A DNA stretch of 64,000 nucleotides from Flavobacteriales bacterium (GCA_947460825.1 CANHHA010000014.1:1-64000); one strand, 5' to 3'. Positions 25,219 to 33,695 are shown, counted from the first letter of the stretch. Notes: generated by a model from the letters alone, not told the origin. A program made the numbers and translations.

Positions 25219-25777
25219 GCGTATGCACTTCTGAAGAGCGAGGGATTCCACATAAATATTCAATGGATGAACCCGAAGAAACCCCGTCTTTTAGGTGCGT
25301 TACAACCCACAAATGATTCGGTTCAATGCCTTCAAAAAATGATTCGGGCTCCCTTATCAAATAGGTAGGCACTTGGTTTGACTTTAACTGCAAAATCAGT
25401 TGCGCGAGCTCTTTACGGCTATCTAAAGCAGCCATTCCTACCGGATAAATAAAAAATACGGCAGCTAAGCAATTGGCATGTACATACGTTCTTATTGCAG
25501 CGGAAACAACCCATTCACTGGGATCGCCAATTAATATGTACTGCTGGGAGCGACTCAAGGTACCTTCGATCGCCTGTGCTAACGACTCGGGCGTATAGCT
25601 TTGGCAAGGAATTGACACTGATTTAGTGGAATCAAGCAACATTCCCCCTGCTCCCTCAGTTTGTCCACCCGGTTCATAAAACAGCGAATTAAGATTGTGA
25701 AAGGCCTCAGAGGAAACCAAGGATTTCGCGTGATTCCCGATTATCTTCACCTGATCCGCGTACGTTAGAAAATCCAT
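25208..25777 (-). CDS. Hypothetical protein upstream of and coupled to the sigma factor
   Basis: 189 residues, no signal peptide, no clear membrane span. It has an alternating alpha/beta look: QYILIGDPSEWVVSAAI, HANCLAAVFFIYPVG, LAQLILQLKSNQVPTYLI, LWVVTHLKDG. I do not recognise a family. Because it overlaps the sigma factor gene by 11 bases, it could be a soluble sensor or anti-sigma factor controlling it, but that is inference from position only. Confidence 0.65.
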   Translation of the reverse strand: MDFLTYADQVKIIGNHAKSLVSSEAFHNLNSLFYEPGGQTEGAGGMLLDSTKSVSIPCQSYTPESLAQAIEGTLSRSQQYILIGDPSEWVVSAAIRTYVHANCLAAVFFIYPVGMAALDSRKELAQLILQLKSNQVPTYLIREPESFFEGIEPNHLWVVTHLKDGVSSGSSIEYLCGIPRSSEVHTHGR

Positions 25778-25835
25778 GCACTTTTTTCATTAAAATTAAA
25801 CAATTTTACTGTTAATTTGCCGTTGACAAGCGCCG

Positions 25836-26885
25836 ATGAAATTATTCTATACCCTGTTATTGCTACTGTTTAGTTTGACATCAACGAAAATGCATGCGCA
25901 ACTCGGTGGAAATTATGTATTTGGGTTTTTAAATTTACCCACCGGTGCCAGAGCAGCCAGTTTAGGGGGATATGCCTCACCAACTGCAGACAAAACGGTC
26001 GATTTTGCAATTTTCAATCCCTCTTTAGCCAATGAATCTATGTTGGGTAATTACTCGATTCAACAGGCAATACTGCCTTCAGGGATAACTTTCGGTACAG
26101 TATCCACTGCTATTTCTGTAAAAAAAGGAATTTTAGTTCCCTACATTCGTCACGTGAGTTATGGTTCTTTTCAAGGCTATGACGCTACGGGAAATGCTAC
26201 GAATACGTTCAGCGCTTTTGATTTTCAAGCAGGAGCGAGCTATGCGTATCCATTAAATCCCGTGTTTACCTTAGGCGTGAATACGGGAATCATTGGGTCG
26301 TATTTGGAAACATATTCCTCCTACGGGTTCGTCGGTAGTTTTGCCGTTCAATATCACCATAAGAATGAGTTAATTCATGCGAGCCTCTTAGCGCGAAATG
26401 TGGGTGTTCAATTCAAGGGATATACGGGATTCGAGAATGCGCTCAATCCACTACCCTTGGATATACAAGGCAGTATGAGCATTAAATTAAAGCATGCACC
26501 GCTGAGGTTTACCTTCATTGCCCACCACTTAAATCAATGGAAAATCGAATATTACGACCCCTCTATTTTACCTAAAATTGATGGGCTTACCGGAGACACT
26601 ATACAACCACCCAACGTTGGTTTTTTCGAACAACTTGGCCGGCATTTAGCGATCCAAGCGGAATTAGTTACCAAAGGAGTTTTTCAACTGAGAATCGGCT
26701 TTGATTATCACCGCAGACAAGAATTAAAATTGGAGCAAACTCCTGGCTTAGCGGGCTTATCTTTCGGAGTAGGACTCAATTTCCGGAAATTCAGGTTAGA
26801 TTATGGCTTTATGGTATATTCTAAAGCCGGAATGAATAATTCCATAGGGATAAGCACCAAAATAAGCGATTGGAAAAAACACTAA
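25836..26885 (+). CDS. porQ: Type IX secretion system protein PorQ
   Basis: 349 residues with a signal peptide (ending KMHAQ). PorQ/PorV-family marks are GFLNLPTGARAASLGGY at the start of the mature protein and FAIFNPSLANE, followed by a beta-barrel-like pattern to the end (LRIGFDYHRRQEL, GLSFGVGLNFRKFRLDYGF). PorQ is a 14-strand-type outer-membrane protein thought to help the T9SS handle cargo at the surface. Six T9SS cargo genes occur elsewhere in the window. Its end overlaps the end of the convergent gene by four bases. Confidence 0.9.
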   Translation: MKLFYTLLLLLFSLTSTKMHAQLGGNYVFGFLNLPTGARAASLGGYASPTADKTVDFAIFNPSLANESMLGNYSIQQAILPSGITFGTVSTAISVKKGILVPYIRHVSYGSFQGYDATGNATNTFSAFDFQAGASYAYPLNPVFTLGVNTGIIGSYLETYSSYGFVGSFAVQYHHKNELIHASLLARNVGVQFKGYTGFENALNPLPLDIQGSMSIKLKHAPLRFTFIAHHLNQWKIEYYDPSILPKIDGLTGDTIQPPNVGFFEQLGRHLAIQAELVTKGVFQLRIGFDYHRRQELKLEQTPGLAGLSFGVGLNFRKFRLDYGFMVYSKAGMNNSIGISTKISDWKKH

Positions 26886-27433
26886 ACGGCAAGAGCCCTC
26901 AATAGGGTTTCAGCGGTACAGCTGCTTAAGCTGTCTAATGCGCTATCCAAGGAACTAGTGAGTTGATTCTCTGAAAATTGTAAGGAGTGGTGCTCCTTTA
27001 ATGTAAATAGCAAATTATCAGTGACCTCACGTCCGTTCAAGAAAAAAAGGGTGGCCCCAATCATCGCAAGATATTTCGGTGTTGCATCCAGTGCCCCAAG
27101 GGAAGGATCCTGTTGAACCGTCACCTGAGACATAAGCATACCGATACGGTGTTGGAAGGCAATTTGATCTGAGGATGGAATGTGTTGAAGCGAGGGAATG
27201 ATTCGTTTTAATTCAAATAAGTCGTTTGAATTGAGCGCAATTCTAGATGGTTTACCGAGTTTACCCAGGCGATGTAACCAGATCCTTAACACAACTACTA
27301 GAGATACCGTAACAGCAAAGCCAATAAATTTTGCTAACGCTAACCAATCAAAACTAATGCATACAGGAATAGAAACTAAGGCTACAAAAAAGAAACTAAG
27401 CCATGGAACTACCCCAAAAGACTTCGCGCTCAT
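26882..27433 (-). CDS. Membrane protein with a possible MtfA-like segment
   Basis: 183 residues. Two membrane helices (~10-27 and ~33-50), then a cytoplasmic helical part. IIPSLQHIPSSDQIAFQHRIGMLMS and the later AMIGATLFFLNG recall the N-terminal half of MtfA/M90 peptidases (L-x-x-F-x-x-R-V, I-x-A-x-A), but the zinc-binding HExxH is absent, so it is not an active peptidase. The family link is weak. The 68-residue gene upstream ends one base before its ATG, so they share a transcript. Confidence 0.55.
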   Translation of the reverse strand: MSAKSFGVVPWLSFFFVALVSIPVCISFDWLALAKFIGFAVTVSLVVVLRIWLHRLGKLGKPSRIALNSNDLFELKRIIPSLQHIPSSDQIAFQHRIGMLMSQVTVQQDPSLGALDATPKYLAMIGATLFFLNGREVTDNLLFTLKEHHSLQFSENQLTSSLDSALDSLSSCTAETLLRALAV

Positions 27434-27640
27434 TTAACTTTTTGAAACTTCAGCGATCCATTTATCGTTAAACATTTCACCACGCATAATCACAGTTTTC
27501 GTTCGCGCATATTCTTCCGCGGCCATTATCATTTGCTCTCTGGTGTCTCTTCTAATTAATATAGAACTTGATCCAGGCACTTTTAATTCAATGTAAAAAC
27601 CGTTCTTTAAGCGTGCCGGACGTGTTGGTGGTCTACCCAT
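27434..27640 (-). CDS. Conserved small hypothetical protein
   Basis: 68 residues, basic N-terminus (MGRPPTRPARLKNGFYIEL), then SSSILIRRDTREQMIMAAEEYARTK and a C-terminal strand. The RRD-x-x-EQM-x-x-A-x-x-x-Y pattern is one I associate with small proteins in Flavobacteriia. Its MGRPP start is reminiscent of DNA-binding hooks, but no DNA-binding domain is visible. It is immediately upstream of the membrane protein gene on the same strand. Function unknown. Confidence 0.65.
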   Translation of the reverse strand: MGRPPTRPARLKNGFYIELKVPGSSSILIRRDTREQMIMAAEEYARTKTVIMRGEMFNDKWIAEVSKS

Positions 27641-27756
27641 GTTAAAATTTGAATTTTATACAAATTAAACATTATTTCTCGGATTTGGTTCGCTTTTGTG
27701 AAATTTTAAGAAAGACAAAGGCAAATAAATTCCTGTGAACTCTGCAAACATTGATG

Positions 27757-27764
27757 TATTTTTG
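27757..27764 (+). promoter_or_regulatory. -7 promoter box (TATTTTTG)
   Basis: TATTTTTG matches TAnnTTTG and ends 3 bases before the ATG at 27768. It argues for that start over the upstream GTG at 27735, and the transcript would be leaderless or nearly so. Confidence 0.5.
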
Positions 27765-27767
27765 CGC

Positions 27768-29642
27768 ATGATTTCACTCGAAAAACTTGGTTATTTTCTT
27801 CCGCAAGGGTTCCTTTTCTCTGATGTTAGCCTGCAAATTAATCGCGGAGATAAAATTGGATTAGTAGGAAAAAATGGGGCAGGGAAATCCACCATGCTTC
27901 GCTTATTAACGGGACAAACACAACCCTCGGAGGGTAGGATTCACCTGCCAAAAGAGATGAAAATGGGGATGCTATCCCAGGACATAAAAATAAACACTTC
28001 CAAATCGGTGTTTGAGTATTTAGTTACTTCTAACCTTGTTCTTACACAACTGAATGAGAAAATCGAACAAATCAACGAAGCCTTAACCACACGAACAGAC
28101 TACGAATCCGATTCTTATTTAGCCTTACTCGATGAATTGTCGGACTGCAACCAATCCTTTCAAATACACGATGGGTATAATTGGGAAGAAAAAATCATGG
28201 CTATATTGGAGGGCCTCGGATTTGATAAAGAAGAAGTTCATCGTCCCTTGGATACCTTCTCAGGGGGTTGGAAAATGCGTGCAGAACTCGCGCGAATCCT
28301 AGTGAATGAGCCCGATGCACTGTTGTTGGATGAACCAACAAATCACCTAGATATTCTCTCTATTGCATGGTTGGAACAATATCTTCAGCGCTTTACCGGA
28401 GCAGTAATACTGATTTCCCACGACCGTTTATTCTTGGATAATGTTACGAAACGAACGTTGGACATTAGCATGGGAAGGGTATTGGATTTTCCATTTGGAT
28501 TCTCAAAATATAAGGAACGTCGTGAAGAAGATACGGAGCGCCTGGAGCAAGCCAAGAAGCAACAAGATAAAGACATCAAGCAAACCGAAATGTTGATTGA
28601 AAAATTCCGCGCGAAGCAATCAAAAGCGTCTTTTGCTCAATCCTTAATAAAAAAACTAGACCGGACAGAACGCATTGAAATTGAACGCGATAATTACGGG
28701 GGAATGCGGGTGCGCTTTCCACTCAGCGTGCAACCGGGAAAATGGGTACTCAACATGGAAGGTGTTGGTAAAACCTACGAAAAAAATCTGTTCCATTCGG
28801 TATCTATTTCCGTTGGACGTGGTGAGAAAATCGCACTCTTAGGACCAAACGGTGTGGGTAAATCTACACTACTCAAAATCATGATGAATCAAATCACCTA
28901 TGATGGAACTATGGAATACGGACATAACGTTGGAATTGGGTATTTCGCTCAGGACCAAGCGGAACAATTGGACCCCAGCTTAACAATATTTGAGACCGTA
29001 GATCATGTGGCGAAAGGAGAAATTCGTCAACAAATCCGAAGCCTACTTGGAACCTTCCTATTCAGTGGAGAGGACACCCAAAAGAAAGTCGGTGTACTCT
29101 CCGGTGGGGAAAGAACAAGGCTCGCGTTGTGTCAGATGCTATTAAGTCCTTCGAATTTTTTAATCCTAGATGAGCCGACAAATCACCTGGATATTCCATC
29201 AAAGGAGATATTAAAGAATGCGTTATTGAATTACGAAGGAACCTTCTTAATTGTATCTCACGACCGGGAGTTCTTAGAAGGATTAACCAACCGGATCTGG
29301 GATATTGAGGAGCGACAATTAAAAATTCATCACTTTAAATTAGATGAATACCTGAAATACAAGGCCCCAAAAGAAACTAAATCGTTAGAAAAAAAGGTTG
29401 TTGAAGTGGAAAAAATTCAAGAGGCACCAAAGGCAGAGCGAATTGATCGTGAACTACAAAAAAAGCTTCAAAAAGTAGAGCGAAACATTGAAGAAACAGA
29501 AGGTAAAATCGCAACCCTTGAAGCCCAATTAGCAGACATCACGTACAACGACCCTTCCTACCATGCCTTGTTGAATGAATATAACACGCTTAAAGCTAAT
29601 CTTGCCGTATTAATGGAAGCGTGGGAAGCGCTAGCGGAATAG
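27768..29642 (+). CDS. ABC-F family ATPase
   Basis: 624 residues from the ATG at 27768 (MISLEKLGYF). Two ATP-binding domains on one chain: Walker A GKNGAGKST and GPNGVGKST, signatures FSGGWKMRAELAR and LSGGERTRLALC, Walker B LLLDEPTNHLD and FLILDEPTNHLD. Between them is a long Lys/Glu/Gln-rich coiled-coil linker, and the last ~90 residues form another coiled coil, as in Uup/YdiF-type proteins. ABC-F proteins act on the ribosome, not in transport; this type is housekeeping rather than a clear resistance factor. Confidence 0.92.
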   Translation: MISLEKLGYFLPQGFLFSDVSLQINRGDKIGLVGKNGAGKSTMLRLLTGQTQPSEGRIHLPKEMKMGMLSQDIKINTSKSVFEYLVTSNLVLTQLNEKIEQINEALTTRTDYESDSYLALLDELSDCNQSFQIHDGYNWEEKIMAILEGLGFDKEEVHRPLDTFSGGWKMRAELARILVNEPDALLLDEPTNHLDILSIAWLEQYLQRFTGAVILISHDRLFLDNVTKRTLDISMGRVLDFPFGFSKYKERREEDTERLEQAKKQQDKDIKQTEMLIEKFRAKQSKASFAQSLIKKLDRTERIEIERDNYGGMRVRFPLSVQPGKWVLNMEGVGKTYEKNLFHSVSISVGRGEKIALLGPNGVGKSTLLKIMMNQITYDGTMEYGHNVGIGYFAQDQAEQLDPSLTIFETVDHVAKGEIRQQIRSLLGTFLFSGEDTQKKVGVLSGGERTRLALCQMLLSPSNFLILDEPTNHLDIPSKEILKNALLNYEGTFLIVSHDREFLEGLTNRIWDIEERQLKIHHFKLDEYLKYKAPKETKSLEKKVVEVEKIQEAPKAERIDRELQKKLQKVERNIEETEGKIATLEAQLADITYNDPSYHALLNEYNTLKANLAVLMEAWEALAE

Positions 29643-29754
29643 GAGAAGCGGCCCTTCGATACGTCCTTTGGACAACTCAGGGACCGCATAATCGTAAAGG
29701 TCAGGGACCGCTTTAACTGAAATAAATGAATTATTGTGCGTTGCCTGAGTCCGC

Positions 29755-29816
29755 TCCGCCAAGGCGGATCAAAGGGCGCACAAATCACAACAAGATCTCC
29801 GACCCCAGCGGGGTCG
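29755..29816. repeat. REP-like palindromes downstream of the ABC-F gene
   Basis: TCCGCC-aa-GGCGGA (29755-29768) and CGACCCC-agc-GGGGTCG (29800-29816) are perfect hairpins. The second has the same stem as hairpins in the 299-bp repeats at 30.4-31.0 kb with a different loop triplet. They lie in the 187-base gap between convergent genes. The earlier part of that gap also holds a 'cagggaccgc' doublet of the same repeat type. Confidence 0.85.
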
Positions 29817-29829
29817 CACATTCCGATAA

Positions 29830-30360
29830 TTACAACATCTTAACCCATTGCTTCCCATGGCGGTGATGAATAGCATATGCGGTTAAATCAAAAGCGAATA
29901 AAAAGGACCCTTGAAGGATTAATCCGTTTCCAAAACCGTTTAATTGGTCAGCTTTGGCTTGATTGTTAAGCGCCATACTGCGCAATAAAAACCCAGCGGT
30001 CATATAAGCAACATCCAAACCAGTATTAAACAAAAAGATCCGCTCCGTTTTCTGTTGTTCAGATAAGGTTTGTGACAAACTGAGTACTGCTTTTGTATTG
30101 CGAGCCCGCAAATATCCCGGAACGGCTAAGCCTAAATTCACGGCATTCCACATGACATTCATTTGATGAAATGCTTTAAGTTCGGGTTGCTGAGCCGTGG
30201 CCCAGCCTATACTTCCTGCAGTAATATTTGCTCCTGCCCATGTACCTAAGCTTAGCATTAATCGTTGATCCCGTTTCAGGCGTGCTTGATTAAAAACTGT
30301 TAGGTCTTGCGCATGTAAAGCGAACGCGGCAAGGAAGAAGGTAAAAAAGATCAGTTTCAT
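29830..30360 (-). CDS. Hypothetical membrane protein
   Basis: 176 residues from the ATG at 30360, giving a signal peptide (MKLIFFTFFLAAFALHAQ). Upstream codons to 30432 come from the repeat sequence and are not likely coding. The mature part has hydrophobic segments (WAGANITAGSIGWA, MWNAVNLGLAVPGYL, FLFNTGLDVAYMTAGFLL, LILQGSFLFAFDLTAYAI), so about four membrane helices or an integral-membrane domain. It may belong to the DUF6992 group, but I am not certain. Function unknown. Confidence 0.65.
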   Translation of the reverse strand: MKLIFFTFFLAAFALHAQDLTVFNQARLKRDQRLMLSLGTWAGANITAGSIGWATAQQPELKAFHQMNVMWNAVNLGLAVPGYLRARNTKAVLSLSQTLSEQQKTERIFLFNTGLDVAYMTAGFLLRSMALNNQAKADQLNGFGNGLILQGSFLFAFDLTAYAIHHRHGKQWVKML

Positions 30361-30413
30361 GGAGCTTAAACAAGGAATAACCAATTTAGTTTGATGAAAA
30401 CGCAGTAAGTAAG

Positions 30414-30712
30414 CTGATTCCAGAGGAATCAAATATCTTACCTCAAACCCTGATCAAAAACAACTCGACCCCAAAGGGGTCGCACAACAACCTAACAACA
30501 TATTCGACCCCGCTGGGGTCGCTTGATTACCACATCACTTGAGCAAGAATATGCGATTCCGATGGAATCGGATTAGCAAGAGTTAGCTGCGTTCTGAGCA
30601 CCCTCCGCCTAGGCGGAGATGCGTCCTTCGGTCCGCGGGGGCGGACTCAGGATGCGGTAAATAGAAAAAATATACTTTTTTCCACGTTCCAAGGGGGAAG
30701 TCAATACTACCT
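30414..30712. repeat. 299-bp tandem repeat, copy 1, with six hairpins
   Basis: The unit begins with TGATTCC-aga-GGAATCA (30415) and contains CGACCCC-aaa-GGGGTCG (30466), CGACCCC-gct-GGGGTCG (30505), CGATTCC-gat-GGAATCG (30554), the 14-base palindrome TCCGCCTAGGCGGA (30604) and GTCCGC-gggg-GCGGAC (30631). The first four all have 7-bp stems and 3-nt loops. The last two lie in a larger imperfect inverted repeat (about 30588-30658). Copy 2 follows directly, about 95% identical by eye. Confidence 0.9.
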
Positions 30713-31011
30713 CTGATTCCAGAGGAATCAAATATCTTACCTCAAACCCTGATCAAAAATAACTCGACCCCAAAGGGGTCGCACAACAACCTAACAACAT
30801 ATTCGACCCCGCTGGGGTCGCTTGATTACCACATCACCAGAGCAATAATGTGCGATTCCGATGGAATCGGATTAGCAAGAGTTAGCTGCGTTCTGAGCAC
30901 CCTCCACCTAGGCGGAGATGCGTCCTTCGGTCCGCGGGGGCGGACTCAGGATGCGGGAAATACAAAAAACATACTTATCTCCATATTCCAAGGGGGAAGT
31001 CAGAACCAACT
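30713..31011. repeat. 299-bp tandem repeat, copy 2
   Basis: Repeats copy 1 with scattered substitutions, for example cCACCTAGGCGG breaks the 14-base palindrome and aataatgtgcg replaces aagaatatgcg. The 17-nt hairpins are all intact, which suggests that they, rather than the spacers, are conserved. Confidence 0.9.
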
Positions 31012-31063
31012 CTAAATAGCCATAATCGACATTGAAAGTAAATCAAACACATTTAATCTAATG

Positions 31064-31336
31064 TTACCCGAATCTTCTGGCTTTTCGTCGTTTGTCGTGT
31101 CGCATGCGACGGTTGTCTTTTTTCATGGCTTTTCGCATGGGTTTTGACTGGTTTTTCAGGTGTATTTTGTAGGATTTTTCTACCATTCGTTTTCTGCGTT
31201 TTTCCTCTTTGTGGTGTTTTTTCCATTGAGTCGCCCGTAGTTTTTCAAACGATCCCTTTGGACCAGCTTTGCATGCTACCAAAATAATCAAGCAAACCAT
31301 GACTAATTGTTGCCACGTGAAGTTAATTAATCGCAT
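31064..31336 (-). CDS. Small basic lipoprotein
   Basis: 90 residues from the ATG at 31336. A signal peptide ends in a lipobox (LIILVAC, Cys at ~22). The mature part is almost wholly Lys, Arg, His and Met (KKHHKEEKRRKRMVEK, MRKAMKKDNRRMRHDKRRK). Such a highly cationic tail tethered to a membrane could contact nucleic acid, LPS or teichoic-like polymers, but that is inference. It is divergent from the Rieske-like lipoprotein, with 18 bases between starts. Confidence 0.65.
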   Translation of the reverse strand: MRLINFTWQQLVMVCLIILVACKAGPKGSFEKLRATQWKKHHKEEKRRKRMVEKSYKIHLKNQSKPMRKAMKKDNRRMRHDKRRKARRFG

Positions 31337-31342
31337 TATTAC

Positions 31343-31350
31343 TACCTTTG
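31343..31350 (+). promoter_or_regulatory. -7 promoter box (TACCTTTG)
   Basis: TACCTTTG matches TAnnTTTG and ends 4 bases before the ATG at 31355. Confidence 0.5.
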
Positions 31351-31354
31351 ATCC

Positions 31355-31780
31355 ATGTTTCAACGTGGATTATTTGTTTTAGTTACCTTACTATCAGTGC
31401 TTTCCTGTGGGAAAAACAATCAGAATCCAGTACCCAACGTACCGGTAGATGTTACCATTGATCTTGGTTTTCCGAGTTACAGCGCACTTCAAGGGGTAAG
31501 TGGGTACACCTATGTGAATGGCGGATCACGAGGAATTATCGTTTACCGAAAATCTTTGAATGAATTTGTGGCCTTCGATCGACATTCGCCCGCAGATGTT
31601 GAAGGCACCTGTGTAGAACCACTCTATCCTGACGCTAACAACTTTTTAGAATTAATTGATTCGTGCAATAACGCCAGTTTTTCATTGTACGATGGTTCAC
31701 CCATTAGCAATTCGCAATATGGATTGAGGCAATACGCTACACAATTTAACGGATCAAACATCCTTCGCATTTTTAACTGA
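31355..31780 (+). CDS. Rieske-fold-like lipoprotein lacking cluster ligands
   Basis: 141 residues with a lipoprotein signal (lipobox VLSC near residue 18). The rest resembles small Bacteroidota Rieske-type lipoproteins: GGSRGIIVYRKSLNEFVAFDRHSP, ...DSCNNASFSLYDGSPIS and a C-terminal LRQYATQFNGSNILRI. The paired Cys-x-His and Cys-x2-His ligands are not intact: only single cysteines remain (GTC, DSC). It probably keeps the fold without the 2Fe-2S cluster. A ferredoxin gene follows after one base, so an electron-transfer context is possible. Confidence 0.6.
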   Translation: MFQRGLFVLVTLLSVLSCGKNNQNPVPNVPVDVTIDLGFPSYSALQGVSGYTYVNGGSRGIIVYRKSLNEFVAFDRHSPADVEGTCVEPLYPDANNFLELIDSCNNASFSLYDGSPISNSQYGLRQYATQFNGSNILRIFN

Positions 31781-31781
31781 T

Positions 31782-32108
31782 ATGAACGAAATTAAGGTAA
31801 CCATCATCGACCGAGAAGGCCAAACCCATGAGTTAGTAGGTCCAACCGACATGAACATGAACATCATGGAATTGTGCAAAGCCTATGAATTGCCCGTGTT
31901 AGGGGAATGTGGCGGAATGGCTATGTGTGCCACCTGTCAAGTTTATTTAGAATCTGAAACAGACTTACCGGAACAAAGCGATTCGGAATTAGACATGCTG
32001 GACCAAGCATTCTATGTAAAGTCAAATAGCCGCTTGGGTTGTCAAATTCACTTGGACAATTCAATCGACGGAATCGTGTTGCGCTTAGCCCCAGAATCCA
32101 CAAATTAG
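31782..32108 (+). CDS. 2Fe-2S ferredoxin, adrenodoxin type
   Basis: 108 residues. Cluster ligands are CGGMAMCATC (C-x5-C-x2-C, ~46-54) and a fourth Cys in RLGCQIHL (~89), as in adrenodoxin-type ferredoxins. It is acidic and soluble. In many bacteria such ferredoxins serve Fe-S assembly or cytochrome P450 partners; here the partner is unknown. The ATG follows the previous stop by one base. Its 3' end overlaps the convergent nadE by four bases. Confidence 0.9.
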   Translation: MNEIKVTIIDREGQTHELVGPTDMNMNIMELCKAYELPVLGECGGMAMCATCQVYLESETDLPEQSDSELDMLDQAFYVKSNSRLGCQIHLDNSIDGIVLRLAPESTN

Positions 32109-32875
32109 AACCTTAGCTCTTCGGGAATAATACATACCGGTATCGGTTGCATTTTATGTTGATTGGCCGCATTAAATCGTCGATATATAGCCAAAACTTC
32201 TCGTTGACGTTCACTTAAATCCGTTTCATTTCCTTTATATTCCATGGCCCATTCAAGCTCGGGATAAGACGCTCCTAATTGATCCTCATCCGTTCTATCC
32301 GAACCCCACAACCCATCCGTTGGTTTCGCATTGGTGATTTCTTCCGACACCCCCAGATGCTTTGCCAAGTCCCAAACTTCGGATTTAGTTAAATCCGCAA
32401 TCGGACTTACATCTACTCCCCCATCGCCATACTTGGTGTAAAACCCCACTCCGAAATCTTCTATTTTGTTTCCGGTTCCAGCCACTAAACAGGCATTTGC
32501 TTGTGCGATGGCGTATAGGGAGGTCATTCGTAATCTGGAACGCGTATTAGCCATACTCAATTCATGAGTGGAAACCTGCGTTGGTAGCGTTGAACGGAAC
32601 GATTCAAAACTATCGGTTAAATCAACTTCTAAGGAAGAAACATTGGTGAACGTTGCGCTGAGCCAAGCGATGTGTTGATGGGCACGTTTCAATTGATCGG
32701 GCTGCTGATGAATCGGCATGCTGACCAAGAGTGTTTTTAATCCGGTTTTCGCACACAAGGTGGAGCATAAGGCGGAATCAACACCCCCAGAAATACCAAT
32801 TACATAGCCTTCTTGCTTGGCATTTTTACAATACGCAGCTAACCAGTCACTAATATAGTCACTCAGTTGATCCAC
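32105..32875 (-). CDS. nadE: NH3-dependent NAD+ synthetase
   Basis: 256 residues. It converts deamido-NAD to NAD with ammonia and ATP, the last step of NAD synthesis. The PP-loop GISGGVDSAL is at ~27-36; VAGTGNKIEDFGVGFYTKYGDGGVD and KPTDGLWGSDRTDEDQLG are the other family motifs. There is no glutaminase domain. It starts two bases after the stop of the outer-membrane barrel gene and is cotranscribed with it. nadE next to gldB/gldC is a known arrangement in Flavobacteriia. Confidence 0.95.
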   Translation of the reverse strand: MDQLSDYISDWLAAYCKNAKQEGYVIGISGGVDSALCSTLCAKTGLKTLLVSMPIHQQPDQLKRAHQHIAWLSATFTNVSSLEVDLTDSFESFRSTLPTQVSTHELSMANTRSRLRMTSLYAIAQANACLVAGTGNKIEDFGVGFYTKYGDGGVDVSPIADLTKSEVWDLAKHLGVSEEITNAKPTDGLWGSDRTDEDQLGASYPELEWAMEYKGNETDLSERQREVLAIYRRFNAANQHKMQPIPVCIIPEELRF

Positions 32876-32877
32876 CC

Positions 32878-33678
32878 TTAGAACAACAAGGAAACCTTTA
32901 AAATCAACTGATTTTGTCGGGATTTTTGGTAGAAATAAGTTCCTGAAGCATCAGAAAAGGTATAATTATCTTCGATGGCACGGAAATGTAAGGGCGTTAA
33001 GCCATAAAAGAAACCAAGTTCGGGAACTAATGAGGTAGATCCAACAAAATTCCATTCTGCACCTGCTGAAAAGCCAACCGAACCTTTGTAGAAAAATTGA
33101 TCCCCAAATGATTTTAAATTCGCATTTTCTTTCGCTGTAAAGGTGTTGGCGCCATTTCCATCAACCCCCAGGTCAAACCCACGGTCGTTGATTCGCTGCG
33201 AAACCATAAAAGAATTTCTAATTCCAAACTTGGCGAAAATCTTCCAATCTCCAATAGGGTCCATCCGAAACAACATCATTAAAGGAATGGCTACTCCAAC
33301 GGTGCTATATTGACGATCCGTTAATAAATAAGTCGTCCCTCCTTGCTCATCTTGATGCAAGATATTTGATCCGGCATATCGATAAAAAACTGAATCTGCG
33401 GCCTCATAATTCAACTTGGTAAATTCAAACTCAAAACCTGTAGATATCCCTAAATTTGGTGCATTCTTAAAACTGGTATTGAAAATCATACCAACAGACA
33501 AGTCATGATTGAACGGTGCCTTAGTAAAATATGAATCGGTAGGCTTTACCATATTAATTCCAAAATTCCCGGTCATCCCTGCTTGTATACGACGAGGAGC
33601 TGATTCTTGAGCGAATATGGAAAAGGAAAATAAGCTTAACATCAAGCTTAATAAACAAAAAGAAGCGACTTTTTTCAT
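32878..33678 (-). CDS. Outer-membrane beta-barrel protein
   Basis: 266 residues with a signal peptide (ending FSIFAQ). Alternating amphipathic strands to the end, with a C-terminal aromatic strand (LILKVSLLF), suggest an 8-stranded barrel of the PorT-like type. No catalytic motifs. Divergent from gldB; the two genes share the promoter region at 33.69-33.71 kb. nadE follows at once. The specific function is unknown. Confidence 0.7.
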   Translation of the reverse strand: MKKVASFCLLSLMLSLFSFSIFAQESAPRRIQAGMTGNFGINMVKPTDSYFTKAPFNHDLSVGMIFNTSFKNAPNLGISTGFEFEFTKLNYEAADSVFYRYAGSNILHQDEQGGTTYLLTDRQYSTVGVAIPLMMLFRMDPIGDWKIFAKFGIRNSFMVSQRINDRGFDLGVDGNGANTFTAKENANLKSFGDQFFYKGSVGFSAGAEWNFVGSTSLVPELGFFYGLTPLHFRAIEDNYTFSDASGTYFYQKSRQNQLILKVSLLF

Positions 33679-33695
33679 AAGGTTTTAGAATATAG

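Larger units (their letters stand above)
30361..31063. other. 700-base gene-free region built of repeats
   Basis: Nearly the whole stretch consists of two tandem copies of a 299-bp repeat unit (30414-31011). No gene is visible on either strand. Confidence 0.8.

Noticed and set aside
30361-30432. N-terminal extension of the hypothetical membrane protein
   Set aside because: It encodes the hairpin repeat; the ATG at 30360 gives a proper signal peptide.
30414-31011. CRISPR or rRNA-like region
   Set aside because: Only two long copies with internal hairpins, no spacers; no rRNA motifs.
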